Assembly (NCBI GenBank): GCA_900073065.1
Contig: FJOG01000009.1
Span: 1,566,267 to 1,630,266 of the forward strand
Reading direction: 5' to 3'
DNA: 64,000 nucleotides
Origin: Phialocephala subalpina
Taxonomy: Eukaryota; Ascomycota; Leotiomycetes; Helotiales; Mollisiaceae
This document shows, in pieces, positions 13,238-23,736 of the stretch. Under the pieces are notes generated by a model. That model had not been told where the DNA came from. It worked only from the letters and a program-made list of their open reading frames with translations, and searched no databases. The position numbers and the translations under genes are program-made. Position 1 is the stretch's first letter. The number at the start of each line of letters is the position of its first letter.

Positions 13238-13546
13238 TGTACAACAGTTCCTCATAGAGCTTCTTGTACAACACCTTCATACTTCATAAGCTTCTTGCAA
13301 ACACTTCACAATCCCCTTCTTCTCCAAATCTTCTGTACAATAGCACACGTTCTTCAATTGCCTTGCGCGCACTGCTGAGCAGTTCCTTCAACGTCTTTGT
13401 ACAACACATACCTTCTTCAATTACACCTCCCTACCCTTCTGCAAAGTTCCTGTACAACAGCTCACGCTCTCCAATCGCGTTACGCGTTTTGCTGAGCAGC
13501 TCCTTGAACGTCTTTGTACAACACATACCCTTCTTCGATCACATCT
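13238..13546 (+). repeat. Repeat-rich leader: six TTGTACAACA-like motifs and a ~95-bp direct duplication
   Basis: Exact TTGTACAACA occurs at 13238, 13264, 13398 and 13514, with one-base variants at 13333 and 13450. A ~95-bp block (13333-13426) is repeated imperfectly at 13450-13544. Each copy includes TGCTGAGCAG and the stretch AACGTCTTTGTACAACACAT. The block lies immediately upstream of the start codon at 13570 and is probably 5' leader or core promoter of that gene. Confidence 0.75.
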
Positions 13547-13569
13547 ACCTGCCCCTCAATACCATCGCA

Positions 13570-16500
13570 ATGGCGCCACCCTTTCTTAAGATTAAGAAGG
13601 AGAATGTACGTATCGCTTCTCCATCGCGTTAGCCAATTGCTGACTTCTCAGGTCGAACCCGATGCTCTTTCAAGCCCAGTTTGGTTCGATGACCCACTCA
13701 TGCCGGATTGCGGTCCTCCTGTACGTACCTCCACCTTCCCACCATCGCATCAACAACTCGCTGACTTCTTAGGTATACCCCAATGATATTCCTTTGGAGC
13801 AGCTTCCTTCCCCAACGACGATTATGGACAACTCTGTCTTGCCCAGCGACTACCCCTCCAAGCTTACGGAGAGCGAGGTACGTACCACAAACGCGTTGCC
13901 ACGCGAGCCCTTTTCTTTTTAGGAACGCGCTGACGTTTGCAGACTGCATCCGAGAAGAGCACAGTTGAAGGTTCCAACGATGAAGTTGTTAATGCCGAAA
14001 CCAATGCTGACAACACTGGTGGCGTTACTACTGGAGCTTTCGATGCCGAAACTGATGGTTCCGTTACCAAATATTCCAATCCAGAATATGTCGACCCTAG
14101 AGATGTCAACGCTCTTTGGGTTGTTGAAGGTGTCACCTTTACAGATGTGACGACAGGAGCTTCCACCGGCCTTCTGTCCCTTGAACAAACCCTAGCTGAG
14201 TTTAATTCTGTACGCATCTTTGTTCCCCTAACTTTTTCGAACGCGCTGACCTCCCTAGCCGACCGGCAACCTACTCGTCAAGGGCTGGTTCTTATTGAAC
14301 AATGATAGTCTCAACGATGTCGGTGCCGGAGGTGTCGCCGCCGTCAATGCCAATACTGGCGGTGTCACCAGCACGACCGTTGGTACGAGCTACATCGACA
14401 CAGGTTCATGTATCTGTCCAGTAAAGTCCTTAGACCCCGCTGGACAATCATACGCTCCTGCTGGTTCATACCCTTCTGGTGGAGTTGGTCCTCATCATGG
14501 CAACCCTTCATCCGGCCTCGGTGCAGGTATCACTTTGCCCAGCACTACTCCCCCTGTTAAGTTCATGCCTTGGGCTCCCAGTTTGCTTACCACTGGACCC
14601 AGTGGTAGCTTCATCCCCAAACCCCATCTCGCTCGGCCCAGCACTCCCCCCCGTGGTGGCTCTACATTTGGTCCCCAAAACGACGGAGGTAACTCCCCTC
14701 CAGATCCAGATCCTCCTCGAGGTCGTCAAGGTTATGTTTCTCCGTACGGTGCTCGTGGTCCAGCTCCACAACGGCAACCACAAGTCCCGATGCACTGTGG
14801 TGGCTCACCAGCTGCTGGAGGCTGTGGCGGAGCTCGTATCACCCACGCTCGTACCGTCTCAGACACGAGCAGTACCGGCGTCGCTGGCGACCAGTCCCCC
14901 ATGGAGTCATCACAATATGATGTTGATCCATTTGAGGCTCAAGCTGACGTTGCCCTCGCTTCGGAGCTCAGCCTTCCCTTGGAGCAGTTCAAGAAGATGA
15001 AGATGAACAGCGCCAAGAACCTCGTCGAACACCCCCTAGACACTTTCTACGAGTCTCAGCAACCAACACCTATCGCTAAGGGCGTCACGGAGAGGAGATC
15101 CTTCACCGATAAGAACGGCAAAGTCATCGAATACAACTGGACACCAACACATGTTGATCGTAACTCTTCATACAACAACATCAGCGATGACAACACCAAG
15201 CTTCCTCGATCCATTTGCATCATTTTAGGATTGAAGTCGCCTGAGGATCTTGACAATATGGACGAGGAGCTTCAGCGAGCCGCTAATCTTGCTGTCGCGG
15301 CAGGAATTCGTCACCCTGCCCTTTCTAAAGCCACTTCCCGCATCGGTCGCGTCGTTGCCAACATTAGCTCGGCTAGTGCTTCGGCTAGTGCTTCCACTAG
15401 TCCGACGGCCCAGGAGGTCCTACAGTTTCGCCAAAGACTACGTGACCAATCTGCTTTTGCAGAGGCTCATGGTCTGCATTACAAGATTGGCCAAGATGGT
15501 CAGCCTGTCTCCGAGAATGGTGGCCCAGCCGTATCTGCCGAGTCTCCCAATACCTCCGCAAATCTTCCAAATGCTAGCTTCATGCCCAGCTTCCAGGGTC
15601 CGGCTGACATGATGGGCCAAGGAGGCCAGTCAATGAATCAACAGCAGGCAATGCAATCTGAACTCCAGACCCAGGCAATGCAACAAATTGGACAGCAAGG
15701 AAATTCGTTTATGCCGGCCCAGTTTGCTCAGATGCTTCAGGCAGGTGCTGGTATTACCACTCTTCAAGGTCTTCACAGCAATGTTGACCCTGCCCTGTCT
15801 GCTGAGTCTCTCACCGCCCCTGCGAATCATCCAAATGCTGGCGCTATCCCCACAATTGACACCTTGCACTCATGGGGCTTTCGTCAACCAGATAACGGAT
15901 TTCCAGGTGGTCTCCCTCCTCCAGCTGTTCCAGGAAACAGTGCCTCAGCTGCATCTGCCAACAACGTCGAGTATGACATGAGCAAGGCCGGTGACATCTG
16001 GAAGGATTTGTTCCTCAGTGGCAAGCTCGAAGAGGCTTCCCTTGTTCTCGAGAAGGCTAGGAGCACCATCATGAACGGCCCCCCTGAGCATATGTATGCA
16101 ATCGATATGATCATTAATTTCGGTCGCGTCGGCACTGCTGCTATTGCTGAACTCGTCGAAATGGGCGTCGAGTCAAGGGAGTACTACGTCCAGATGCAGA
16201 TCTCCCTGACTCCAATTGACCCGGATGATATGTCCGAGGATGCTTTCCATGCCCGTGTCCAGAGCCACGAGGCTTACAAGGAGAACATGCAGGTCAAGGA
16301 TTCCAAGATCCACAAGCTTGCCAAGGCTGTCAAGGCAGTCCAGGTTCTGCATAAGTACAAGCAACCCGGTGCTACAATTCCTTCTACTCCATCTCACAAG
16401 AAGAGAAAGTCCATCTCAACGCCGCAGGAGACCAGCTCGAAGAAGAAGGCGGTGCCTAAGACTCGCACTCCTTCCAAGCCGCGTGCTCCTTCCGCCCAGC

Positions 16501-16700
16501 GTACTTCTTCTGCCCAGCGTGCACCCTCTGCCCAGCGTACTCCATCCCAATCTGGAAACGCCCCTGGCAGAACCGCAACCTCTATCCAATTCGGAGTTAT
16601 TCCTGAGCATCTCGCAGGCAATTCAGAAGCCCAAGTGGCCTATTTGCAGGGTCAGATTGCGATTATGCAACAATTGCACCAGGCGGAGGATGATCAATAG
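13570..16700 (+). CDS. Large low-complexity protein of unknown function
   Basis: Five exons: 13570-13605, 13652-13720, 13773-13877, 13943-14209 and 14259-16700. All four introns are phase 0 and begin GTACG. The product is 972 aa. I do not recognise the family. Residues to about 400 are Gly/Pro/Ser/Thr-rich and disordered. The middle is Gln/Met/Ala-rich. A compact helical stretch begins near EYDMSKAGDIWKDLFLSGKL and runs to VQVLHKYKQ. The tail is basic, with HKKRKS as a likely nuclear signal and short SAQRTP/SAQRAP repeats, and ends in a glutamine-rich helix. Nuclear or chromatin-related function is possible from composition only. The start is the first ATG of a short exon whose splice signals are regular, and the leader upstream carries the repeats described separately. 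Confidence 0.8.
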
Positions 16701-17129
16701 GTTAGATAGCTTAGATTAGTACTAGTCCGCTTTGACCAATAACAGCTCGGTTGCTCCTTCCGTGACCAGTCTTTCCCAAGTGATTCTCGTGATGTCTCTT
16801 TGTGCTTCAATGGAAGTTGCACCTTTTAAATTTTCGAATTTTTCACGAAGTCAATTCTTCCCTCCCTCGAGATGCATCGCCTGACCGCTCTTGCCTACTC
16901 TGGACCACTCCCTGAATGTCTGTCCCACAAGTTCAAGATCATTGGAAACACCGTTCCCATACAGATACCGAGGCGTACCTGGATTAGTAGTCGAGGATCC
17001 TGCTTTCATTCTCTGAAAATTTCGCTAAGTCAATTCCTCTCTATTTTCGCATGCATCACTCCGACTACTCTTAGATCACTCATAGACCACCATTCAATGT
17101 CCCACAAACCCTAGATCATTGAGAACAGC
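16701..17129. repeat. Intergenic region containing a ~110-bp direct duplication
   Basis: Copy 1 is at about 16843-16952 and copy 2 at about 17017-17130. They share, in order, AAGTCAATTC, GCATCxC, an ACC/GACxACTC stretch, AATGT...CCCACAA and AGATCATTG(G/A). Copy 2 ends at the start codon of the next gene. Confidence 0.65.
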
Positions 17130-18236
17130 ATGAAGAGCTGTGGCGTGGCAGAAAAGCATTTGAGAGAACCCGTTCCAAATGTGGAAAAGGCGTTGGTGGA
17201 GATCGAGCTGGCCAGAAAGGAGAGTGTCAAAGGCCACAGAGTTTTCAATAAGTGGATGATTGAAAATGTATGGAGATTTGAAATTGGGAAACCAACGGCG
17301 GCCAGGAAAATGAACATCGAGCGCAAAAAGGGGCTTTCGTTCCCGTACTATGATGCCATTGAAGAAGGCATGACAGAAGTGGGAGAGTTCATCACGAAAT
17401 CTTACGGACTGAGAGAGCTCGTGTACGATATGTTTCTTGTCATGGCAACTATTCCTCAGATGTCAGACGATCAATTGCCGCCAACTTTTCGCAGCTTGTG
17501 GGAGAAGCCAGAGGAGCAAGCACGAGTTGCGGCAGAGCACTATGTCCTTGCATTGTGGAAGATGAAGGCTCAAACTCTTTTTCCAGCAGCAGCATCGTCG
17601 GACGTTTTCAATCAAGTATTCTGGCACCTGAACGAGCTTATCACTGCCGCTTTAGTCCCGGGGTCCAATCTACCACTTGGGTATCGTGAGAGTAGCTTGG
17701 AAGAGCGACGGAGATTGAGCTGGAGATGTACTGTTCAAGCTCTGGTATTCTATGAAGATCTCAAACGAACGAGAACAGATTGGGAAAGGTTGGTCATGAA
17801 GAGGAGACGGGACACTGAAGATCAATTTGAAACGATCCTTGATGGTATTGAGAAATACTTCGAACGTAAGAGAAGCCAGTCCATCGTACTGGACATACTT
17901 CTCCCACCAGAATACTGCTCTCTGGAGAAGAAAGGCGCCATGAAAAGCATGCGGTTCCCGGAACGCAGAAGATTGCTCGAACGCTGGATTTTCAATGTTC
18001 TCAAGCCTATTGTCCAATGGCTCTTTATCAAAAAAGGTTGGCGGCTACCAGTGAGGAAGGAAGCAGGTACGAAGGTCGATGGGAATCTATTTGAAGATCC
18101 GCCAGGACATGCAAACCCTGAAGATAGTAAGGATAGTAGGATCATGAAAAGTGAACATAGATACTTCAAGGAGAAGGAGAACCCCTGCGATGGCAAAACG
18201 CAACTGCGTTTGCGAAGTGTGAAAGGTGGACTTTGA
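17130..18236 (+). CDS. Single-exon protein of unknown function
   Basis: This is an uninterrupted frame of 368 codons with ATG at 17130. The sequence is rich in charged helices: WMIENVWRFEIGKP, a VLALWKMKAQ region, and Arg/Lys/Glu-rich segments after residue 210. There is no signal peptide or membrane segment, and I do not recognise a family. The start codon sits at the end of a duplicated leader block, so the promoter may have been rearranged. It could be an old gene confined to a lineage or a host-adapted orphan; the sequence does not decide. Confidence 0.7.
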   Translation: MKSCGVAEKHLREPVPNVEKALVEIELARKESVKGHRVFNKWMIENVWRFEIGKPTAARKMNIERKKGLSFPYYDAIEEGMTEVGEFITKSYGLRELVYDMFLVMATIPQMSDDQLPPTFRSLWEKPEEQARVAAEHYVLALWKMKAQTLFPAAASSDVFNQVFWHLNELITAALVPGSNLPLGYRESSLEERRRLSWRCTVQALVFYEDLKRTRTDWERLVMKRRRDTEDQFETILDGIEKYFERKRSQSIVLDILLPPEYCSLEKKGAMKSMRFPERRRLLERWIFNVLKPIVQWLFIKKGWRLPVRKEAGTKVDGNLFEDPPGHANPEDSKDSRIMKSEHRYFKEKENPCDGKTQLRLRSVKGGL

Positions 18237-18846
18237 TGAACTTGCTAGGATTGGTCTTTAAACGCTCAGCGGGGACAGTAGCGGGTTAGCGGTTGAAGAA
18301 ACAAGGGATTTTTTGTACGTTTGCGAGTTGAACATTGATTGTATCTTCCAGAAGTTGATACCTGAGTTAAATGAGTGAGACTTCAGAGACAATGCATCTC
18401 TTAGTGATAAACGCATTTTCTTAAAAGTGCGAGTTTCGTGCTGTCAACTCAAAATTGTTTCGTTTAATAACCAAGCTGTGGGCTCCATCCGCTGACACGC
18501 TAGTTAGTGCATCTCTCACCTGACATTTTAGCATGGAAGATGCGTTTGTTGCACACCGCAGGCCTGGCGCCATAACCACTCGGCCATTTGCTAAAAATAG
18601 ATTTTCGTGATTGAGGAGAATTGGGAAGCATCTGAGACGATTGTTTGAGTAGAGGAAGAAAATCACGACAGCAAAGCAGCAAATTGAAGAATGGTCTATA
18701 CATTAAGCAACGAATAAAGAGAATATACAAAAGAAATCCCAGGTATCTGCACTCCCAACGCCTATGCTAATGCCAAGACCCAGTATTTATACAGGTTGAT
18801 CCTCCTCCATTACTTCCCTCCATCCTGTGACTTCCTCTACATCAAT
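18237..18846. other. Intergenic region
   Basis: Nothing supportable apart from a tRNA A-box-like string on the minus strand near 18565-18590, which I rejected as a tRNA. Confidence 0.5.
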
Positions 18847-19830
18847 CTAGTGTCTCGGCCTCTGCATCTCCACATCCCTATCCCCACCTTTTCTGCTCCC
18901 CGCAATCCCCATAACAATTCTTCCAATGATCGTCTTCTTCGCAATATTTAACGCCATATTTCCCGCACCACCTTTCTTTGGTTCACTGCTATCACTCGGC
19001 TGCATCGGATCGCTGCTGTTCGAGCTATCAATTTGTCTCGTAGCTTGGACATGTTGTCCCTTAACCTGTTTCCTCAACGTCAACCCCACAGCCTCAAATA
19101 TAACCACAATGATGAACTCTTCGATCAAAGCGACGCAGAGGAAGATCGTGACGTCGCCAGTGAGAATGTTGTATCGAGGGTTTGTGGAGAAGGTGCTGAG
19201 GCCGGAGTAGACGAGGCGGACTGCGAGGAATGGGCAAGCGACAGCGACGGCTAGGAAGAGGCGTTTCTCTCCTGGTTCGGCGTGCTTCACAAAGAAGGAG
19301 ATGATGGCGGTGAAGAGGACGATTAGTGCGTATGAGACAATGAGGAGACTAGTTCCGGCCTTGTTGAGAGTCCCTGGGTGGTATTTTCCTGTGTCTTGGA
19401 AACTGTTGCCAGCGTCGATACCGCCAACTATGCCAAGAATGAGACCAACGATGATAATGGTTTGGACGAGTTGCAGCATGCGTGGGTGGAGGAAGGTGTT
19501 GTAGGTCTTGTGGATGTTGTCGAGGAGGCGACTGAGGAGACCAAGAGCTGCAAGCTCAATTGGAGACACACCAACGCTGTTGAGGATGGCGGACCCGGTA
19601 TAGAGGCTGACGGAATTGGGTTTGCTGATGGTCGCGAGTTGCATACAAGGCCCGATAATTCTGGCGAGACAGAATATGATGAGATACAGCCAACCGGAGT
19701 TGCGACGAAAGCCATGCTTGACTGCTAGCCAGATGCCGACAAAAAGACCTGGGATGTAAACTATGAGCTCGGCGATAGAGACACCATTTCGATAACTAAG
19801 CGTCATGTCGAAGGTAGGAATTGATGCCAA
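18847..19830 (-). CDS. DUF7702-like seven-helix integral membrane protein
   Basis: One exon, 327 aa. Hydrophobic segments are visible at AELIVYIPGLFVGIWLAV, WLYLIIFCLARIIGP, a central LLSRL-bounded helix, QTIIIVGLILGIVGGIDAG, LLIVSYALIVLFTAIISFF, LAVAVACPFLAVRLV and FLCVALIEEFIIVVIFEAVG. The N-terminus is short and outside. The C-terminal tail is polar (Ser/Asp/Pro then Lys/Arg). This layout matches the fungal DUF7702 group of uncharacterised seven-transmembrane proteins, which is common in Pezizomycotina. Function is unknown; receptor-like topology is only a suggestion from helix count. Confidence 0.85.
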   Translation of the reverse strand: MASIPTFDMTLSYRNGVSIAELIVYIPGLFVGIWLAVKHGFRRNSGWLYLIIFCLARIIGPCMQLATISKPNSVSLYTGSAILNSVGVSPIELAALGLLSRLLDNIHKTYNTFLHPRMLQLVQTIIIVGLILGIVGGIDAGNSFQDTGKYHPGTLNKAGTSLLIVSYALIVLFTAIISFFVKHAEPGEKRLFLAVAVACPFLAVRLVYSGLSTFSTNPRYNILTGDVTIFLCVALIEEFIIVVIFEAVGLTLRKQVKGQHVQATRQIDSSNSSDPMQPSDSSEPKKGGAGNMALNIAKKTIIGRIVMGIAGSRKGGDRDVEMQRPRH

Positions 19831-20901
19831 AGACTAATTGGGGGCGAAAGTTTGAAGAATGTGAAGATAGATTCAATTGACTTGAGACTGAAGTGCTTGC
19901 TTGATGCGAATGAAGAATCGATAACAGACAGAGGAAACGAGAGAAATATATACCACCTTTCACATCGTGTACGCCATCCCTCATGAACGCCATTACACTC
20001 CAATTCGAGGTCTTCGAGAAGTTGGAAGTTGTGCTAAACCCAAAACGGAGCGCTCTTCGCTCGTAGTCTCAGCCTCCCGCAGAAAAAAAGGGGCGATGAG
20101 TAAGTCGCGCATCATGACAGCCGTCCTAGCAACAAAGCTTAATCGGGCAAGGCATGCGGAAAGGCCAATGAGAGGGATATGGTGTTCGTCCATACAGATC
20201 CACCTTGATGTTCAATGCGCTCTGCCCGTAGGCCGTCGGAGTCTTGGCCAGTGAAATACAGGCGGTTGATCACTGCTGGAGGTTTCGTGCAGACATGGAC
20301 GAGAGTGGCCTAGCAGCTCGCAGACTGCTCCCTCCTCGCTTTTCTCTGCCATTTCGCCCAATGAAAACCTCGACATCAGCGTAGTTACCAGGCTCGTGGA
20401 GGCAGATGTGTCAGCACCTTGAATCCCCAATTCTCTGCTCGATGGCCCCCGCAGGTATGCGATGTGAAGATGTCTGGCAAAGAGCATGCCATGTTGGGAC
20501 TAGCGCCGCCACATTGTGGCTCAGCACTCAGCCCTGCCAACACGCTTGGAAATTCGGCACGGTACTGGCTGACTTTCATCTTTCCCAATCGAGCATGCAT
20601 TGCGACGACGTCCCTCCAACATCACGGTGTACGGTACAGGAAGTTCTGTACGTTTTGCATCTCGAGGAAGCTTTTTGACTTCGATAATCCCATGCGGCGC
20701 AGTCCAGCGTTGCGCGTACATTTCACCACTACTTAAACTTGCGTCTTTGAGCGACTCGAAGAGGATAAAACACGTGAGCCTGAGAAGACTGTCGAATTCT
20801 TGTTCGCCTTGTATTCTATTCTGTCCTCGTGTAATGATACATCTTTTGTTTGAGTGTTGAAGTTATAGCCGGTTCCGGACTTCATCAACCGGGTACTGAA
20901 G
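19831..20901. other. Intergenic divergent region
   Basis: This is shared upstream sequence of the DUF7702-like gene and the next regulator. A CACGTG hexamer lies near 20770. Short open frames on both strands lack motifs. Confidence 0.45.
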
Positions 20902-23154
20902 ATGGTGTATTGCGGAAAGCCTTCAAAGGGATGCAGCCACTGCCGTCAACGCAAGATCCGGGTGAGTGGGAAGACCCCAATCTTTATACCAACGCAGTAG
21001 CAAGTCGTGCGACAAGGTTCGGTATTGGCTATGCTTGGCGTCTTGTGGTCTCAGGTTCGGGGGCTACCGCCATGAGGAGCATGAAGAAAGAGTTGCGACT
21101 GACAGCCACAAGTGCGATATAGGCGTTCCGGCGTGTGGACAATGCATCAAAGCTCAGAAGGAATGTCCTGGATATCGTAACATGCTGGACTTGTCGTTCC
21201 GCAATGAGAGCGAAGATGTTATCAAGAAAGCAAGGGCAAAATCTAGAAGGTCCCCGCCAACTAGATCCAAAAAAGCATCTCTTGTCCCGAGGAAAGCCTC
21301 CCGCGATGCAGCCACACCTAATGCAGCGTCACCCGTCTCCTCAATTGTCGTGCCGAGCACGCCTCAACTGACAAGCAACTTCGTGGACTTCCCCACAACC
21401 TTCTTCAACAACACTGACTACTGGTTGAATACTAATCCAGCATCATCCGACCTGTCTATCTTTTCACTACAGCCAACCATCGAAGAGGATGGCATCAATT
21501 ACTTCATGTTCAACTTTGTCAAGATGCCCAATGGCCCATCTCATGGATATTTCTACTATATTGAGGACCTCTGTAGAGGTTGTGGCTTTGATGGCACACT
21601 ACAGCCTGCTATGATTGCCACTGGGCTTGCTGGTCATGCTAATAGAACACAGTCCTCCTATCTCATGGCTCGTGCTCGGAAAGAATATGCGATGGCACTT
21701 CGGAGGATCAATGCTGCTTTGAGATCGCCGTCCGAAGCTCTCAAAGACAGTGTATTACTGGCCATCGTCATCGTAGCAATTTTCGAGACGATAGCGGGGG
21801 CGAAAGAATGTACGTTCTTAAGTTCAGTTTCTCTCCAATTTCTTGGCCCCCACCTCCCAGAACTGCACATATTCTTCCTGCTCTCCAAACGATTCCAAGT
21901 TACATACTGACCGCACTAGTATCTTTGAGAGAATGGACAGAGCACGTCAACGGAGCAGCTACCCTGGTCAAACTCCGAGGCCGCACCCAACTCAAACATC
22001 CAGGCAGTCTTGGTCTCTTCATACATGCAACCACACACGTGATGGTCAGCTGCGTTCAGCGAGAAATTCCCATGCCAACTCAGATAATCGAACTTCGAGA
22101 AGAGGCATTCAACTACCTACCAATGGACCCAGCATACCGACAAATGCGCATGATGGACGAGTTCTCCATCTTCCGCAGCGCCGTCAAATCCAGATCTCTC
22201 AATGATCCGCAAGCTAACATCACAAAAGCGTTGGAGATTGACAACGATCTCGCCAAGAGCTTTACTGATGTCCCGCCTGAATGGCTGTACGAAACCGTAT
22301 TCACAGAAACAGACTGTGAAGCTGTGCTCAGTGGGTCCTACGATATCTACTACGATCACTGGATCTCCCAGATGTGGAATGCAATGCGAACCTCCCGCAT
22401 CATGCTCCACGAAATAATCCGCAGCCAACTCATCAAAGGCTTCACTGCCACCCCACGGACCTTCACTGCGGCAGAATTTCGCACACAGTTCCAGACTTCG
22501 GCAAATATATGTTCGAAGATGCGAGATGAGATCCTTCGCAGCGTACCTCAACACGTGGGATTCGTGACGAGGAAACCTTTCACATCGCCACATGCTTCGA
22601 GTTCTTCCTCGCCTCCTGATATCTCGGATCTGTTTCCCGAGCTGCAATCCTCAACACCACAGTCCCAACCTTTCAACCCCAACAACTCATTTGCCGACCT
22701 CCTCTTCGACGAAGTGTTCAACCCCTCTCTTCCATCACCAAAAGAGCACCTCCATCCAGACCCGACACACCCCTCAATCGGCGGCTGTTTCCTCCTCTGG
22801 CCTCTCTACGTCGCAGGTATCACTCGTGTCAGCACAAACGAGCACCGAAAATATGCAGCGAACATGCTGCAATACGCCGGCGAACACATGGGCATCCGAG
22901 CTGGTAGTAATCTCGCAGTGTTCATGAGGGAGACTCATATGGTTGCTATGGCTCCTGATACGTCTGAGAGGATGAAAGGGGGGGTTGAACTGTTAGGACT
23001 TGGGGATGCGGATGAGGTTGTGTTGAAGGTAGACATTTGGAGAGATGAGAGGCCGAAGAGACCGTTGTTGGATATGCTTGCCAGGGAGGAGCAAGAACGG
23101 AAAGAGCGATTGAGAGTGGGCAGGGTGGAAGAGCAGGAGTTTTATTTCGGATAA
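20902..23154 (+). CDS. Zn(II)2Cys6 transcription factor
   Basis: Three exons: 20902-20961, 21113-21809 and 21920-23154. Introns are 151 and 110 nt. The product is 663 aa. The first intron splits the zinc cluster exactly before its third cysteine. Joined, the cysteines are C11, C14, C21, C28, C31 and C38, the perfect C-x2-C-x6-C-x6-C-x2-C-x6-C spacing, followed by PGYRN and a basic linker. The rest is the fungal-specific regulatory region with ETIAGAKE|LSLREWTEHVNGAATLV, typical of the Fungal_trans_2 group. It ends in an Asp/Glu/Arg-rich helix. It should be a nuclear DNA-binding regulator; its target genes cannot be read from the context. Confidence 0.93.
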
Positions 23155-23736
23155 CTCTGGAATGGTAATGCTGGAAAGTGCTTTTGTGTACTTGGAAGGC
23201 GCGAAGCAAATTCCGTCTTGCAGATTTGGGTCTCGCCCCAGTCTTCGACCAAATTGTCGCCAACCAATATATCATGTTCGATTGTATACCCCCTTAGTAA
23301 CGCCACTATGAAGCATACAACATTGATATGAGTCTGGTAACAGCAGGGGTGGCATGCTGTTATTGGACGTACCAATGTAATTTGATGACGCCGCCTTGTA
23401 CGCAGGGGTGATTTGTTGTTGGGAGGGGTTTTGCTGGTTAGTAATAAGACAGCTGGAGATATTGTTGAGTTGTTAGAGATACTCGGCCAGGGCGACTCAG
23501 CCGATATGGAGAGAGGGAGTTGGTTCTTAGGTTTGGGGGTCGGGCGAGAGGGAGAGGGAGAAGGAGAATGTTAGATCGAAGTGAGGAAATCTTCGAATAT
23601 TCGTCCACGCCTGAGACTATCTAACAAATGCGAGAACAAGACTCCAGCCTCCAGACTCTTTTTTTCCCTCCGGCCAAGTCCCTCAGCGAATTGATTTCGC
23701 GATACCTTTCCTCCTACTCCCTGGCTTGCTCATCTC
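23155..23736. other. Intergenic region
   Basis: No gene seen. A purine-rich run (GAGAGGGAGAGGGAG-like) lies at about 23507-23570. Confidence 0.5.

Noticed and set aside
18565..18590. tRNA-like A box (TGGCCGAGTGGTTATGGCG) on the minus strand
   Set aside because: No B box, matching acceptor strand or anticodon stem follows within 200 nt; at most a fragment or chance match.
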